Below are positions 1-6,347 of a stretch of DNA of 17,385 nucleotides, one piece after another. The translations under genes were made by a program, and so were the position numbers. Every line of letters begins with the position of its first letter. Position 1 is the first letter of the stretch. The notes under the pieces were generated by a model. That model saw only the letters and a program-made list of their open reading frames with translations. It was not told where the DNA came from and searched no databases. The DNA is from XYD1-FULL-39-28 sp964539855. Lineage in GTDB: Bacteria > Patescibacteriota > Minisyncoccia > Minisyncoccales > Staskawiczbacteraceae. Location: positions 1 through 17,385 of the forward strand of contig CAZIJR010000012.1 in assembly GCA_964539855.1 (NCBI GenBank), written 5' to 3'.

Positions 1-1880
1 CCCATAAACATTTCATAAATACGCAGAGTATCTGCTCCATATTCTTTAATAACAGTATCAGGATTTATAACATTTCCCTTTGATTTGGACATTTTGATTC
101 CCCCTTCTCCTAAAACCATACCATGCGAGGTTCTCCTTTGATAGGGTTCTGGCCCATTTATTTTTGGCACAGCTCCAATATCCCATAAAAACTTAAAAAT
201 AAATCTGGAGTACAAGAGATGCAAAGTTGTGTGCTCCATACCCCCGTTATACCAATCAACAGGAAGCCAATATTTTAACAATTTTTCATCAGCCAACGCT
301 CTATTATTTTTAGGATCTACATACCGTAAAAAATACCAATTAGATCCCGCCCAGTTTGGCATTGTGTCTGTTTCTCTTTTAGCCTCACCTTTACATGCCG
401 GGCATTTTACATTTACCCAATTTTTAATTTCAGCCAATGGAGACTCGCCCGTATTTGTAGGTTTATATTTCTTAACTTTTGGCAATTCCACTGGCAAATC
501 CTTTTCAGGAACAGGACGCCAACCTTGACCTCCTGTCATACGGGCACACTTTTCGCAGTAAATCATAGGTATTGGCTCACCCCAATAATGCTGGCGCGAA
601 AAAACCCAATCTCTTAATTTATAGCCGATTCTGGGTTGGGCTAACCCCTTTGTTCCCAGCCAAATTATTATTTTGATTCTGGCATCAGAAGAAGACAGCC
701 CGTCAAACTGCATAGAATTATATAGCGTTCCGTCTCCTTCATAGCACTCCTCTAAATTCCTTACCTTAATAGCCAGCTCTTCGCCATCCGGTCTTATTGA
801 GGTTCTTAAAGGTATACTATATTTTTTTGCCATATTAAAGTCTCTTTTGTCATGCGCATCAGCAAAAACAGCTCCCGTGCCATAATGATTTAAAACAAAA
901 TCAGCAGTCCATACAGGCATCTCCTCGTTTGTAGCTGGATTTCTGACTGTAATTCCTTTTAGCTGTACTCCCGTTACTTCTTTATCTTGGTTGGTCCTAT
1001 CTATGTCAGGGGTATTTTTTGACTGCTCTCTATATTTTAAAACATCTTCGATATTTTCAATTTTTTCTTTGTATTTATCTATAAACTTATGCTCGGGAGA
1101 CAAAATTAAAAAGGTCCCAGAAAAAATAGTGTCTATTCTGGTTGTAAAAACTTCTATAGGCTCTTCTATGCCTTCTACAATAAATTTAGCTACTGCCCCG
1201 TGAGATTCTCCTATCCAGTCTTTTTGCTGTGTTTTAATTTTTTCTGAATAATCAACCAAATCTAGATCCCTAATTAACCTATCTGCATAATTTGTGATTT
1301 TTATCATCCACTGTTCTTTTTCTTTTTTCTCAACTTTAGCACCACATCTCTCACACTTTCCATCAACAACCTCTTCGTTGGCTAAGCCAATTTTACAGGA
1401 AGGACACCAGTTAATTGCAATTTTATCTTTGTAGGCCAGCCCATTTTTAAACAACTGCACAAAAATCCACTGGGTCCATTTATAATATTTGGGGTCAGTA
1501 GTATTTATTTCTCTTGCCCAGTCAAAAGACAACCCCAAATTTTTCATTTGGCTCCTAAAATTGTCCGTATTTTTTTTAGTTACAACAGAAGGATGAACTC
1601 CTTTTTTAATGGCATAGTTTTCTGTGGGCAAACCAAAAGCGTCCCATCCCATTGGGAACAAAACATTAAATCCTTCCATTCTTCTTTTTCTAGCGACAAT
1701 ATCTAGGGCAGTATAACTTCGGCAGTGGCCTACGTGAAGCCCATCTCCTGAAGGATAGGGAAACTCCACCAAAAGAAAAAACTTCTTTTTTTTAGAACCA
1801 TTTTTTGCCTTAAAAACGCCCGGAGAATACCATTTCTCCTGCCATTTTTTCTCTATTTTTTTAGGATTATATCTCTGCAT
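1..1880 (-). CDS. leuS: Leucyl-tRNA synthetase, C-terminus beyond window
   Basis: Charges tRNA-Leu with leucine in the cytoplasm (class Ia synthetase). Translating from ATG at 1880 gives 626 codons before the window edge; the anticodon-binding C-terminus is missing only because the window ends. Visible in order: HVGH (HIGH motif) at residues 49-52; a four-cysteine zinc site at C159/C162/C176/C179; the CP1 editing domain with TTRIDT; the editing loop GTGAVFADAHDKRD ending near D344; a second cysteine-rich insertion (CEKC, CPAC); and KMSKS at 596-600. The editing loop is one residue shorter than the usual AVPAHD-type motif, although the final His-Asp is kept. The start is the first in-frame ATG before the conserved N-terminus and has no Shine-Dalgarno. 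It lies downstream of tatD on the same strand, 83 bases away. Identification is firm. Confidence 0.97.
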   Translation of the reverse strand, partial: MQRYNPKKIEKKWQEKWYSPGVFKAKNGSKKKKFFLLVEFPYPSGDGLHVGHCRSYTALDIVARKRRMEGFNVLFPMGWDAFGLPTENYAIKKGVHPSVVTKKNTDNFRSQMKNLGLSFDWAREINTTDPKYYKWTQWIFVQLFKNGLAYKDKIAINWCPSCKIGLANEEVVDGKCERCGAKVEKKEKEQWMIKITNYADRLIRDLDLVDYSEKIKTQQKDWIGESHGAVAKFIVEGIEEPIEVFTTRIDTIFSGTFLILSPEHKFIDKYKEKIENIEDVLKYREQSKNTPDIDRTNQDKEVTGVQLKGITVRNPATNEEMPVWTADFVLNHYGTGAVFADAHDKRDFNMAKKYSIPLRTSIRPDGEELAIKVRNLEECYEGDGTLYNSMQFDGLSSSDARIKIIIWLGTKGLAQPRIGYKLRDWVFSRQHYWGEPIPMIYCEKCARMTGGQGWRPVPEKDLPVELPKVKKYKPTNTGESPLAEIKNWVNVKCPACKGEAKRETDTMPNWAGSNWYFLRYVDPKNNRALADEKLLKYWLPVDWYNGGMEHTTLHLLYSRFIFKFLWDIGAVPKINGPEPYQRRTSHGMVLGEGGIKMSKSKGNVINPDTVIKEYGADTLRIYEMFM

Positions 1881-1928
1881 AATTATTTGATATTATCATG
1901 ATTTAAAGGTAAAAAAAAGAGCCTTTTT

Positions 1929-1959
1929 ATATTAAAAAGACAGTTTTTCGAAAAGTCAA
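1929..1959 (-). promoter_or_regulatory. Possible leuS promoter
   Basis: In the tatD-leuS gap the minus strand has TTGACT (1954-1959) followed by TTTAAT (1931-1936) at 17 bases, or TAATAT (1929-1934) at 19 bases. The predicted transcript start would leave a leader of about 40 bases without a Shine-Dalgarno. A TTTTCGAAAA palindrome lies between the two boxes and could be an operator or just AT-rich chance. Sequence match only; leuS may also be read through from tatD. Confidence 0.35.
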
Positions 1960-1963
1960 ATTC

Positions 1964-2782
1964 CTATATTTTGAATAGCATTTTGGCGTTTTGAGTGGTG
2001 GCTTCAGCTACCTCCTCAAAAGTAAGGCCTTTGAGATCTGCCACTTTTTGGATAACATGTTTTACAAAAATCGGTTCGTTTCTATTGTCTTTTCCTTCCG
2101 CGGGTGGGGTGAGATAGGGGCAGTCAGTTTCTACTAAAGTTTTATCTAATGGACATTTTATAATTACCTCGTCTAAATCCATTTTAAACATTATACCGTT
2201 TAGCCCTATATAAAAACCTAAATTTAAATACTGCTCAAGTTCTTTTATTCCTCCAGTAAAGCAATGTATTACCCCTTTCGCTTTTTTTATTTTTAAAATT
2301 TCTACAACATCATCATGTGCCATCCTGCAATGTATTATTACGGGCAAGCTTAATTCTTCTGCAAAATTTAATTGTTGCAGAAAAACTTGTTTCTGTTTTT
2401 CTTTAAATTGTTCTAATTTTGCTTTAGTTTTGGGACGATAATAATAATCCAGTCCAATTTCTCCAATAGCCACTACCTTTTTAGACCTAGCTAATTCTTT
2501 ATATTTTTCTACTTCAAACTCTTGTTCTTTTACCAAAAATTCTCCTTCTTCTGGATCGGTCCTGATTTTCATAAATTCAGCTGAAACAAAAAGAGGATGC
2601 AACCCAATGACTGCATACATGCCCTTATTCTCTTCTGCCAACTTTATGGCTTCTAAACTGGTTTCATATTTTGTACCCACATTTATACAAACAACATCAG
2701 ACTCCTGTGTCCTTTTTATAACTTCGGCCAAATCTTTTTTGTAAGCTGCAAAATTTAAATGGCTATGAGTATCTATAATCAT
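1964..2782 (-). CDS. tatD: TatD-family metal-dependent hydrolase
   Basis: A 272-residue TIM-barrel amidohydrolase of the TatD/YcfH/YabD family. Characterised members act as metal-dependent 3'-exonucleases or DNases; some are linked to DNA repair, and this one's substrate cannot be told from sequence. Metal ligands are all present: THSH (H6, H8) at the N-terminus, GEIGLDYY with E108, IIHCR with H151, HCF with H173, and ETDCPYL with D220. Length is normal for the family. The start ATG has no Shine-Dalgarno; it lies only 16 bases past the T-tract of the csrA terminator, so it probably has its own promoter there. It is followed by leuS on the same strand. Other bacteria often place tatD beside metG; here csrA and a small gene lie between them, which suggests an insertion into an older metG-tatD pair (inference). 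Confidence 0.95.
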   Translation of the reverse strand: MIIDTHSHLNFAAYKKDLAEVIKRTQESDVVCINVGTKYETSLEAIKLAEENKGMYAVIGLHPLFVSAEFMKIRTDPEEGEFLVKEQEFEVEKYKELARSKKVVAIGEIGLDYYYRPKTKAKLEQFKEKQKQVFLQQLNFAEELSLPVIIHCRMAHDDVVEILKIKKAKGVIHCFTGGIKELEQYLNLGFYIGLNGIMFKMDLDEVIIKCPLDKTLVETDCPYLTPPAEGKDNRNEPIFVKHVIQKVADLKGLTFEEVAEATTQNAKMLFKI

Positions 2783-2790
2783 GTTTTTAT

Positions 2791-2818
2791 CTTATATCAA
2801 AAAAAATCGGCAGGCAAC
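2791..2818 (-). promoter_or_regulatory. Candidate tatD promoter overlapping csrA terminator
   Basis: On the minus strand GTTGCC (2813-2818), or TTGCCT one base on, stands 16 or 15 bases before TATAAG (2791-2796). The -35-like box is made by the 3' arm of the csrA terminator stem and the spacer contains its T-tract. The expected start point falls at or next to the tatD ATG (8 bases after the -10), implying a leaderless message. The -35 match is modest; the -10 is good. Confidence 0.4.
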
Positions 2819-2833
2819 ACGGGGTTGCCTGCC
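2799..2833 (-). terminator. Intrinsic terminator of csrA
   Basis: Minus-strand hairpin with a perfect 10-base stem (GGCAGGCAAC type, positions 2809-2818 with 2824-2833) and a 5-base loop, followed after two bases by eight T residues (2806-2799). It is a strong rho-independent terminator ending the csrA transcript 40 bases after its stop codon. It is very GC-rich compared with other sequence here. Confidence 0.9.
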
Positions 2834-2873
2834 TTGGGTCGGGAAGAACAATTGCTCGGGGGGCTGTGGGCAA

Positions 2874-3065
2874 CTAGGGGTCGCCGAGGGAGTTGAGGTT
2901 TTGTTGCCGACGAATCGCATCGAATACCTCACGCCGGTGAACAGGGACTTCTTTGGGCGCTTCCACGCCCAAGCGGACCTTGTCCCCCCGGATTTCCACC
3001 ACCACGATGGTAATGTCATCATTGATGACAATACTCTCGTTCTTCTTACGGGATAGAACCAACAT
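2874..3065 (-). CDS. csrA: Carbon storage regulator CsrA (RsmA)
   Basis: A 63-residue homodimeric RNA-binding protein that binds GGA motifs in mRNA leaders, usually blocking ribosome access. The whole family fold is visible: MLVLSRKKNESIVI at the N-terminus with L4 and R6, the central RGDKVRLGV strand, APKEV, and PVHRREV with V42, H43 and R44. L4, R6 and R44 are the residues known to contact RNA in E. coli CsrA. The start is set by AGGAGG six bases upstream. The coding region is about 54% G+C by hand count, against roughly a third in neighbouring genes, and uses G/C-ending codons, which points to recent acquisition. From memory the sequence resembles planctomycete-type CsrA. It has its own promoter, a structured leader and its own terminator, so it is a stand-alone unit. 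CsrA is not a usual component of CPR genomes as far as I know. Function call is firm; origin is inferred. Confidence 0.96.
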   Translation of the reverse strand: MLVLSRKKNESIVINDDITIVVVEIRGDKVRLGVEAPKEVPVHRREVFDAIRRQQNLNSLGDP

Positions 3066-3071
3066 TTTACA

Positions 3072-3119
3072 CCTCCTGCGGGAGAGGAAAGGTTGGCACC
3101 TGAGCTTTCCTTAGCTCAG
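3072..3119 (-). promoter_or_regulatory. csrA leader: CsrA-binding hairpin plus GGA in ribosome site
   Basis: On the minus strand a hairpin (3100-3119) has a 7-base stem CTGAGCT/AGCTCAG and the loop AAGGAA, which matches the ARGGA-in-loop form preferred by CsrA. A second GGA lies in the AGGAGG ribosome-binding site (3072-3077), itself able to form a small CTCC/GGAG stem with loop CGCA. The two GGAs are 34 bases apart, a layout known to allow one CsrA dimer to bridge two sites and block initiation. An alternative pairing AGGAAAG (3107-3113) with CTTTCCT (3088-3094 region) would disrupt the first hairpin, so two competing structures are possible. Structures were read by eye; autoregulation is inferred. 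Confidence 0.6.
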
Positions 3120-3135
3120 AGAATGTGCTAATTAT

Positions 3136-3164
3136 AGTATAGCAAAAAAATAAACATCCGTCAA
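3136..3164 (-). promoter_or_regulatory. csrA promoter (sigma70-like)
   Basis: Minus strand TTGACG (3159-3164), a 17-base spacer, then TATACT (3136-3141). An overlapping TATAAT (3131-3136) is offset by five bases. Expected start point is near 3129, giving a leader of about 64 bases that contains the CsrA-type hairpin. It lies between the terminator of the upstream small gene and csrA, so csrA should be transcribed independently. Confidence 0.7.
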
Positions 3165-3175
3165 GTCTAATTTGT

Positions 3176-3201
3176 AAAATAAAAGCTCGGATTCCCGAGC
3201 T
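3176..3201 (-). terminator. Intrinsic terminator after the 40-aa gene
   Basis: Stem AGCTCGG/CCGAGCT (3184-3190 with 3195-3201, 4-base loop), followed on the minus strand by TTTATTTTA. It closes the transcript of the 40-codon gene (and metG if co-transcribed). The stop codon TAG of the small gene (3200-3202) lies partly inside the stem. On the plus strand a run of eight T occurs only about ten bases after the stem, so activity in that direction would be weak. Confidence 0.75.
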
Positions 3202-3322
3202 ACTCGTTCTGTTTTTTTTGTCTTTTTGACATGAATTGGGTTCTACCTCTCCCCAAATACCAGTGCCCCAAGACGCTTATGACCAGAACAAAGGCCATAA
3301 TTACTTTAAACCACTGTTCCAC
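3200..3322 (-). CDS. 40-aa single-span membrane microprotein, function unknown
   Basis: A short gene starting with GTG at 3322 and ending with TAG inside a terminator stem. AAGGAG stands eight bases before the start, one of only two good Shine-Dalgarno sequences in the window (the other is csrA). The protein begins MEQWFKVIMAFVLVISVLG, one hydrophobic span at about residues 5-19, followed by HWYLGRGR and a very basic tail (KRQKKQ), so it should sit in the membrane with its C-terminus inside by the positive-inside rule. I recognise no family. It lies between metG (80 bases upstream) and the csrA promoter. Its G+C looks higher than that of the neighbouring AT-rich genes. Support comes from the ribosome site, clean TM-plus-basic-tail composition and the well-placed terminator; there is no homology evidence. 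Confidence 0.7.
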   Translation of the reverse strand: MEQWFKVIMAFVLVISVLGHWYLGRGRTQFMSKRQKKQNE

Positions 3323-3402
3323 GACTATAGCTCCTTATTCAAGACAAATTTAATGTTCTTTTATAAGCTTAAACCAAATTCTAAGAAAAGTCAAGGCGCA
3401 TG

Positions 3403-4824
3403 TTAAACCCGTGGAAATAGGTTTTCTTTTTTACCGGTTTTTAGTGCTTGTTGTATTTTCTCTGACGTTTCTGGTAAAAATGGTGCAAGTAAACTACTTG
3501 TTTCGCTTATAGCAAAGACTAAGTCGCTTAATACTTCTGGTTTTTTGGTTTCCCATAGTTTTTCATCATTTATATATTTATCGCAATAGCTTATCAATTC
3601 CCAAATAACAAAAAGGGCTTCATTAAATTTAAAATTTCCTAAAGCTAGTTTATAATTCTTTTTTGTTTCTTCAATTTTTGTTTTGGTTATTTTGGTAGCT
3701 TTAGCTGCAAAAACCTTGCCGCCCGCAATTCCCAACACTCTTGCAACAAGATTCCCAATTCCTCCCGCCAAATCAGCGTTATATCTTTGCTCAAACTTTT
3801 CGTCGGTAAAATCCCCGTCCTCAGTTGAAGTAATCTCCCTTAATAAATAATATCTTACAGCATCTGTGCCATATTTATTTACCAGTTCAAATGGATCAAT
3901 CACATTGCCCAAACTCTTAGACATCTTCTGTCCCCCCACATTGATAAACCCGTGTATAAATATGGATTTTGGTAAGTCTAATCCTGCAGATAAAAGCATG
4001 GCTGGCCAATAGATAGCATGAAATTTGACTATATCCTTTCCTATACAATGGACGTCTGCTGGCCAATATCGCTTAAATTTTTTATCATCATCGGCATAAC
4101 CAATCGCTGAAATATAATTAGGCAGAGCGTCTTGCCACACATAAAAAACTTGATCTTCATCCCCGGGAACCGGCCACCCCCAATATTTATCTTTCATCCT
4201 TGAAAAGCTAATATCCTCCAGTCCGTTTTCAATCATTCCTAAAATTTCACCTCTTTTGGATTCAGGAATAATTTTTATTTTACCTTCTTTAATTATTTTT
4301 TTAACTTCTGGCAAATATTTTGAAAGCTTAAAAAAATAATTTTCTTCTTCAATTGTTTCGACCTCTTTCTGATGTATTATACATTTTCCATCCACCAGCT
4401 CTTTTTGAGTTTTAAATGCTTCGCAACCTGCGCAATAAAGGCCGTTGAATTTCTTTTTATAAACATCATTATTCTCTTTATATTTTTCCCAGAGCTTATA
4501 AACTGCCTGCTTATGTTTTTTTTTATCTGTAGTCCTTATAAAATCATCGTTTGAAATATTTAAAACCTCTGCCAATTTTTTGAATCTTCCAGAAATCTCG
4601 TCTGCAAATTCTATTACTTCTTTCCCTGCGGCTTCAGCAGCTCTCAATGTTTTTAAACCATGCTCATCTGTTCCGGTTAAGAAAAAAACATCCTCCTTGA
4701 GATTTTTATGATATCTAGCCAAAACATCTGCCTGTATAATTTCCAAGGCAAAACCCACATGCGGGGGCGCATTGGTATAAGGGATACTTGTGGTTATATA
4801 AAACTTTTTCTTTTTGGCAAACAT
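3403..4824 (-). CDS. metG: Methionyl-tRNA synthetase, short form
   Basis: Charges both initiator and elongator tRNA-Met (class Ia). A start at 4824 gives 473 residues beginning MFAKKKKFYITTSIPYTNA. An upstream ATG at 4911 is in frame, but that extension would overlap the start of the divergent plus-strand gene and adds nothing conserved. HIGH motif is HVGF at 22-25; the last histidine is phenylalanine, a variant I recall from other MetRS of this subgroup. GTDEHG follows, then one zinc knot (C131, C134, C148, H151) and KMSKS at 300-304. The helical anticodon-binding domain fills the rest; there is no C-terminal EMAP/Trbp111-type tRNA-binding domain. The start has no Shine-Dalgarno. Divergent from the membrane protein at 4866 and upstream of the 40-aa gene and csrA. 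Confidence 0.96.
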   Translation of the reverse strand: MFAKKKKFYITTSIPYTNAPPHVGFALEIIQADVLARYHKNLKEDVFFLTGTDEHGLKTLRAAEAAGKEVIEFADEISGRFKKLAEVLNISNDDFIRTTDKKKHKQAVYKLWEKYKENNDVYKKKFNGLYCAGCEAFKTQKELVDGKCIIHQKEVETIEEENYFFKLSKYLPEVKKIIKEGKIKIIPESKRGEILGMIENGLEDISFSRMKDKYWGWPVPGDEDQVFYVWQDALPNYISAIGYADDDKKFKRYWPADVHCIGKDIVKFHAIYWPAMLLSAGLDLPKSIFIHGFINVGGQKMSKSLGNVIDPFELVNKYGTDAVRYYLLREITSTEDGDFTDEKFEQRYNADLAGGIGNLVARVLGIAGGKVFAAKATKITKTKIEETKKNYKLALGNFKFNEALFVIWELISYCDKYINDEKLWETKKPEVLSDLVFAISETSSLLAPFLPETSEKIQQALKTGKKENLFPRV

Positions 4825-4838
4825 AGTATAATTATCTA

Positions 4839-4866
4839 ATTCTATCTTATTTAAACTAAATTTCAA
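4839..4866 (-). promoter_or_regulatory. Likely metG promoter
   Basis: Minus strand TTGAAA (4861-4866), a 16-base spacer, then TAGAAT (4839-4844). The start point should be near 4832, leaving a leader of only about eight bases with no room for a Shine-Dalgarno. The -35 box touches the ATG of the divergent gene at 4866. On the plus strand TATAAT occurs at 4827-4832 and could serve that gene, but I find no good -35 for it. Confidence 0.5.
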
Positions 4867-5318
4867 TGATATTATTAGTTCATATGCTCTTTGGAGTTGC
4901 CGTTGCCTCAAAAATACAAAATCCGTTTTTTGCTATTATCCTAGCTTTTTTGAGTCATTACCTTTTAGATGCCATCCCACACGTAGAATATTCTATAAAA
5001 AAAATAAAAAGTAATAAGTTTAAAGAAGCCTGGCCAGATTTACTAAAAATATTGATAGATCTTTTTTTAGGTTCCTTACTAGTCTGGCTTTTATCGGGTC
5101 GGGAATTTATAGCTTTTATAATAGCTTTTTTTGCAATTATCCCCGACGGACTCACGGTTTTAGAGTTTATTTTTCCAAATAAAATTTTAAAAGCACACAG
5201 CAATATTCACAGGGAAAAAATACATTTTTTAAAATATAAAAAAATTCCCCTTTTCTGGAGAATTTTTAGCCAAACAACGACTATTGCACTCTCTATCGCC
5301 ATTTTGTTAATCAAGTAG
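4866..5318 (+). CDS. Small integral membrane protein with SHxxLDxxPH motif
   Basis: The only plus-strand gene here, 150 residues. It has hydrophobic segments at about 1-16, 21-36, 60-76, 81-97 and 136-149. Polar residues of catalytic type sit at membrane edges: H6, S30-H31, D35, P38-H39, D94 (PDG), then H111, H115 and H120 in a HSNIHREKIH stretch. The pattern recalls membrane-bound metal-dependent hydrolases of the YbcI/DUF457 kind and zinc-phospholipase-like proteins, but similarity is weak and I would not assign an activity. Start: ATG at 4866, with a second possible ATG at 4884; neither has a Shine-Dalgarno. It diverges from metG with 41 bases between starts, and its last 12 bases overlap the end of the convergent permease gene, with no terminator between. 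Confidence 0.8.
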   Translation: MILLVHMLFGVAVASKIQNPFFAIILAFLSHYLLDAIPHVEYSIKKIKSNKFKEAWPDLLKILIDLFLGSLLVWLLSGREFIAFIIAFFAIIPDGLTVLEFIFPNKILKAHSNIHREKIHFLKYKKIPLFWRIFSQTTTIALSIAILLIK

Positions 5319-6344
5319 TTGAACTGGCTCGTTTCTTTTTTTCTCTAAATACTCTTTTAAAAACTCATAAATAATTCCAAATATGGGCACAGCAAAAATC
5401 ATCCCCAAAAACCCAAGCAGCTGAGCGCCTAAAAACAAAGAGACTAAAACAAGGACAGGAGGGATATCGGTCATTTTTTTCATGAGTAAGGGCGTAAGCA
5501 ACATGCCTTCTATCCCTTGTATCACTGTTACCGCTATTAATGTATATACAGTCAACAACCAAGACCCTGAAGAGACTGTTACAAAAAAAAGCAACAATAC
5601 AGCCATTACCAGGGGACCTATATATGGTATAAAATTTAAAAAAGCGGACAGTAACGCCAAAACAAACGCATACTTTACGCCAAATATATAAAAAATAATA
5701 TAAGAAGCTATTCCTACAAAAAGACAGGCCAGTATTCTTGCCCCAAACCATCCGGCAACTTTATTTTGGACTCTCTCAAAAGTGGCTTTTATTTGCTCCT
5801 CATACCTTTGCGGAAAAAGCAATAATAAAACTTTTTCGGTTCCCCTTTGCTCGAGAGACAGGAAAAAAGCCATTGTTAAAATAGAAACCGTAGATGCCAA
5901 CCCTCCAAAAAATAACATAAGCGCCCGTACAATGCCTTGAGAGTTTTGTTGCAAATTATTTGCCAAAGCATTAGAAAATTCTCCAAAATCTTGTGCCGCA
6001 TCAATGCCAAACTGCCTTAAAATGGGACTGACTTGGTTAAAATATTGGGGCAAATAATTTGAAAATTGGCGAAGCTCTGAAATAAATATTGGGGCAGAAA
6101 TATAAATCAGAAGGCCAAGTATTCCAAAAATAGACAAATACACTAACACTATTGCCAAAACATTGGGCACACGAACCCTTCTTAAAAAAGCGATTGCGGG
6201 CTCCAGTAAAATAGAAATGGCTAATGCAAATAAAAACCAAAGAACTATTTCTCTGGCCAAATAAAATAGAACGAAAACTAAAATACCTATAAAAATTTTG
6301 ATTATAGTTCCCCAAGAAATATCTAGGACTTGCTTCTGGCTCAT
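5307..6344 (-). CDS. AI-2E family transporter (PerM/YdiK type)
   Basis: A 345-residue polytopic membrane protein of the AI-2E transporter family. Characterised members export autoinducer-2 (TqsA) or act as sodium/proton antiporters; the substrate here is unknown, and CPR bacteria are not expected to make AI-2. Visible: paired N-terminal spans at about 15-50, a pair at 62-84, a long amphipathic soluble segment (86-140) between spans, and the conserved C-terminal half with NFIPYIGP (237-244), QGIEGMLLTPLLMKK (276-290) and FLGAQLLGFLGMIFAVP, which is the family signature. Length is normal. It is the last gene of the nine-gene block; its stop overlaps the convergent gene by 12 bases. Start is three bases after the M16 gene's stop, with no Shine-Dalgarno, so it probably depends on translation of the preceding gene. 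Confidence 0.93.
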   Translation of the reverse strand: MSQKQVLDISWGTIIKIFIGILVFVLFYLAREIVLWFLFALAISILLEPAIAFLRRVRVPNVLAIVLVYLSIFGILGLLIYISAPIFISELRQFSNYLPQYFNQVSPILRQFGIDAAQDFGEFSNALANNLQQNSQGIVRALMLFFGGLASTVSILTMAFFLSLEQRGTEKVLLLLFPQRYEEQIKATFERVQNKVAGWFGARILACLFVGIASYIIFYIFGVKYAFVLALLSAFLNFIPYIGPLVMAVLLLFFVTVSSGSWLLTVYTLIAVTVIQGIEGMLLTPLLMKKMTDIPPVLVLVSLFLGAQLLGFLGMIFAVPIFGIIYEFLKEYLEKKRNEPVQLLD

Positions 6345-6347
6345 TTT

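Larger units (their letters stand above)
3066..3402. other. metG-csrA intergenic region, contents
   Basis: This 337-base gap holds, reading leftwards on the minus strand: about 80 bases after metG with a possible promoter TTGACT, 17 bases, TAAGCT (about 3392-3364); the AAGGAG ribosome site and 40-codon gene (3322-3200); a terminator; the csrA promoter; and the csrA leader with its hairpin. I see no tRNA or other structured RNA gene in it. Confidence 0.6.

Noticed and set aside
1863..1895. Ten-codon upstream frame overlapping the leuS start (ATG at about 1895), considered as a leucine leader peptide
   Set aside because: It contains no leucine codons, has no ribosome site and there is no attenuator hairpin after it.
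1911..1928. AAAAAG/CTTTTT weak hairpin followed by T residues between tatD and leuS
   Set aside because: Stem is almost all A-T with a three-base loop; too unstable to call a terminator.
2781..3056. Plus-strand open frame of 91 codons opposite csrA, and a second minus frame at 2792-3031
   Set aside because: Both are frame shadows of the GC-rich csrA gene and its terminator; no ribosome site and no recognisable domains, whereas CsrA is an unmistakable family match.
4825..4911. N-terminal extension of metG to ATG 4911
   Set aside because: The 29 extra residues match nothing in MetRS, precede the normal MFAKKKKFYITTSIPY start and would overlap the divergent gene at 4866.
5365..5751. 128-codon minus-strand frame within the permease gene
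   Set aside because: Alternative frame of a clearly conserved AI-2E transporter; composition rich in Cys/Phe/Tyr typical of a shadow frame.
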